Assembly (NCBI GenBank): GCA_035546335.1
Contig: DATKDP010000026.1
Coordinates: forward strand, 1 to 6,641
Origin: DATKDP01 sp035546335
Lineage (GTDB): Bacteria; Acidobacteriota; Thermoanaerobaculia; Gp7-AA8
Direction: 5' to 3'
DNA length: 6,641 nt
The notes below the pieces were generated by a model. It was given only the letters and a program-made list of their open reading frames with translations. It had not been told where the DNA came from and did no database searches. The stretch's first letter is position 1. Each line of letters opens with the position of its first letter. This document shows, piece after piece, positions 5,738 through 6,641 of the stretch. Position numbers and translations under genes: made by a program.

Positions 5738-5782
5738 AGAAGGTTCGACGTCTCTCGCCTCTCGCCTCTCGCCTCTCGTCTC
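5710..5782 (+). terminator. Possible fold-back of the two post-pnp arrays (terminator or 3'-end stabiliser)
   Basis: The purine arm 5710-5735 can pair with the pyrimidine arm 5757-5782: of 26 positions, 22 are Watson-Crick pairs, one is a G-U wobble, and three are T/C mismatches spaced 7 apart, with a 21-base loop. The structure would lie just after the pnp stop, where a transcript end is expected. There is no T-run, so a canonical intrinsic terminator is not claimed; a Rho-linked end or protection from exonucleases is equally possible. Confidence 0.35.
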
Positions 5783-5805
5783 CAGGCTCCAGCCTCCAGC
5801 CTCGT
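5750..5805. repeat. 7-bp tandem array, pyrimidine-rich, GCCTCTC changing to GCCTCCA (8 units)
   Basis: In register from 5750 the units are GTCTCTC, GCCTCTC, GCCTCTC, GCCTCTC, GTCTCCA, GGCTCCA, GCCTCCA and GCCTCGT. The positions with GCCTC are the most constant and the last two bases vary. The GCCTCCA variant also occurs in the array before ylxP. The array lies between pnp and the small membrane-protein gene. Confidence 0.93.
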
Positions 5806-5888
5806 GCCTGCGACGCTGCCTATCCAATTGAAAACAAGAGATTTGAAAGCTGGCCTGCCCCTTGAATTTCGAAGAGGCAGGAGGCGCC

Positions 5889-6374
5889 TTGATCGATCCC
5901 GAACATCTCCGCTTTGGACCGCCGCGAGACCGGCGAAGACGAAAGCGGATCGTCACGAGGAGAAACATCCTTTGGGCAGGACTCGCCCTTGTCCTCGCGT
6001 TCGTCTTCGTTTCACTCGTGGGCGAGCTGAGGAGCGATCAGGACGGCTTCGGACGCCTCTGGCAGAGGCGGATCGACCGGACGATTGACGAGGTCGATCG
6101 GCGCCCGCTGAGTGAGACGACGGTTGCTACGCAGCCGAGTGCAGATCAGCTTCCTCTCGACGCCGCACGCCGCGAGGCCTACCTCGGCATCGAGCCACCA
6201 GAGATCCGTGAGGACAAATGGATCATCGAAGAACGAGAGGATCCCATCGCGGGATTGGAGATCCCCGAGCGTCCTCCGAGTGGCCGGGTCGCCATCACCG
6301 GTGACGCAGACGGACTTCGAATCCGCTACAGCGACACCAGCCGAAACGCCCCACTCCTCGGGACGAGAAAGTAG
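5889..6374 (+). CDS. Small single-pass membrane protein, function unknown
   Basis: Not recognised as any named family. From TTG 5889 it is 161 residues: an acidic then strongly basic N-terminus (RDRRRRKRIVTRRN, about 13-26), one hydrophobic segment (about 27-45, ILWAGLALVLAFVFVSLVG), then about 115 hydrophilic residues rich in Glu, Arg and Pro. Positive charges before the helix predict the N-terminus in the cytoplasm and the C-terminal part outside the inner membrane. No cysteine, lipobox or catalytic motif is evident. TTG 5889 is chosen because AGGAGG (5879-5884) lies four bases upstream, the same spacing as at rbfA and pnp. TTG 5862 would add nine residues but has a poorer ribosome site. 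The frame opens only at 5847, after a TGA. The stop codon overlaps the start of the next 7-bp array. Confidence 0.7.
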   Translation: MIDPEHLRFGPPRDRRRRKRIVTRRNILWAGLALVLAFVFVSLVGELRSDQDGFGRLWQRRIDRTIDEVDRRPLSETTVATQPSADQLPLDAARREAYLGIEPPEIREDKWIIEEREDPIAGLEIPERPPSGRVAITGDADGLRIRYSDTSRNAPLLGTRK

Positions 6375-6414
6375 AAGGCAGAAGGCAGAGGGCAGAGGGC
6401 AGGAGGCAGAAGGC
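6373..6414. repeat. 7-bp tandem array, consensus AGAAGGC (6 copies)
   Basis: Units: AGAAGGC, AGAAGGC, AGAGGGC, AGAGGGC, AGGAGGC, AGAAGGC. The array begins inside the TAG stop codon (6372-6374) of the membrane-protein gene, so repeat and gene end meet without a gap. It is purine-rich on the + strand. Variation is limited to A/G transitions at positions 3 and 4 of the unit. Confidence 0.95.
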
Positions 6415-6459
6415 CATGTCAGTGCTGATGTCCTCTCAGCATTGCCATCTCCATCATTT

Positions 6460-6480
6460 GCAATCTGCAATCTGCAATCA
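6460..6480. repeat. Short 7-bp tandem array, unit GCAATCT (3 copies)
   Basis: Two exact GCAATCT units followed by GCAATCA. It is separated from the AGAAGGC array by 45 bases in which no feature is seen beyond two loosely similar heptamers, GCCATCT and CCATCAT (6444-6457). It lies next to the presumed left end of the insertion sequence. Confidence 0.85.
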
Positions 6481-6641
6481 GGCCTGTCCAAATTAGGGTA
6501 ACGAAGAAAGTCGCCGGGGCTCCCGTAAACTGTATGTGTGCGACACAAAACAGGAAGGGAGACACCCGACGATGCGACCATTCTGCAGCGTTTTCCAGCA
6601 GATTCTCAACTTTTTCTCGCGCTCTGAATTCGAGCAGTTGG
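6481..6641 (+). mobile_element. Left end of a probable IS4-family insertion sequence (cut by window edge)
   Basis: Inferred from the transposase start at 6572. The outer boundary should lie between the GCAATCT array and the transposase gene, but without the right end its terminal inverted repeat and target duplication cannot be defined, so 6481 is only an outer limit. An imperfect hairpin (TGTGT 6535-6539 with ACACA 6543-6547, flanked by CTGT 6530-6533 and ACAG 6550-6553) lies immediately before the ribosome binding site. Confidence 0.5.
6572..6641 (+). CDS. IS4-family transposase, N-terminal fragment (DUF4372-like), truncated by window edge
   Basis: Only 23 codons are present. They read MRPFCSVFQQILNFFSRSEF then EQL. 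The VFxQ(I/L)L-x4-RxEFE pattern is typical of the N-terminal DUF4372 region of a subgroup of IS4-family transposases, whose catalytic DDE domain would lie beyond the right edge. The ATG at 6572 is preceded by the purine-rich AGGAAGGGAGA (6552-6562), with AAGGGAG ending about 10 bases upstream. The gene is open to the last base of the window, so the truncation is by the window, not necessarily biological. The assignment rests on a short recalled motif, so another transposase family remains possible. Confidence 0.62.
   Translation, partial: MRPFCSVFQQILNFFSRSEFEQL

Noticed and set aside
5804..6088. GTG-started + frame overlapping the membrane-protein gene
   Set aside because: Arg-rich out-of-frame shadow with no ribosome site; its start lies inside the heptamer array.
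6012..6581. Minus-strand open frame (189 codons) over the membrane-protein gene and the arrays
   Set aside because: It reads through two 7-bp arrays and into the insertion sequence end; no ribosome site or motif supports it. The + strand frame has a clear transmembrane segment and AGGAGG.

Overview
The window is chromosomal DNA from a GC-rich bacterium (about 60% G+C by eye). It carries the conserved translation and RNA-decay cluster ylxP (DUF503) - rbfA - nrnA - truB - rpsO - pnp, all on the + strand. This order is the tail of the widespread nusA-infB operon. The order, the protein flavour and the many intergenic 7-bp repeats suggest an uncultured Acidobacteriota-like or neighbouring lineage. 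That placement is inference; no rRNA or other phylogenetic marker settles it.

Layout. 1-155: two 7-bp tandem arrays, a perfect purine-rich one running off the left edge and a pyrimidine-rich one that runs into the ylxP start codon. 156-2814: four tightly packed genes (ATGA overlaps at ylxP/rbfA and rbfA/nrnA, abutting TGA-ATG at nrnA/truB). 2815-3049: a gap where ribF often sits, holding a degenerate dispersed-repeat-like segment and a weak candidate promoter. 3050-3319: rpsO, starting with TTG. 3320-3477: a leader with a 27-position stem-loop and a second, perfect 8-bp hairpin ahead of pnp. 3478-5694: pnp. 5695-5860: a second purine-array/pyrimidine-array pair that can fold back on itself. 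5889-6374: a small single-pass membrane protein of unknown function. 6373-6480: two more 7-bp arrays. 6572-6641: the first 23 codons of a probable IS4-family (DUF4372-type) transposase, cut by the right edge.

How the genes work together: RbfA matures the 30S subunit, TruB modifies tRNA U55, S15 is an early 16S rRNA binder, PNPase degrades RNA from the 3' end, and NrnA clears the resulting 2-5 nt oligoribonucleotides (and pAp). The cluster therefore joins ribosome/tRNA maturation to RNA turnover.

The most unusual signal is non-coding. Nearly every gene boundary outside the four-gene operon carries tandem repeats whose unit LENGTH is fixed at 7 bp while the unit SEQUENCE differs from array to array (AGACGAG, GCCTCTA, GTTTCNN, GAGGCTA, GCCTCTC/GCCTCCA, AGAAGGC, GCAATCT). 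Several are arranged as inverted pairs that would form RNA hairpins. No CRISPR, tRNA or rRNA was found.
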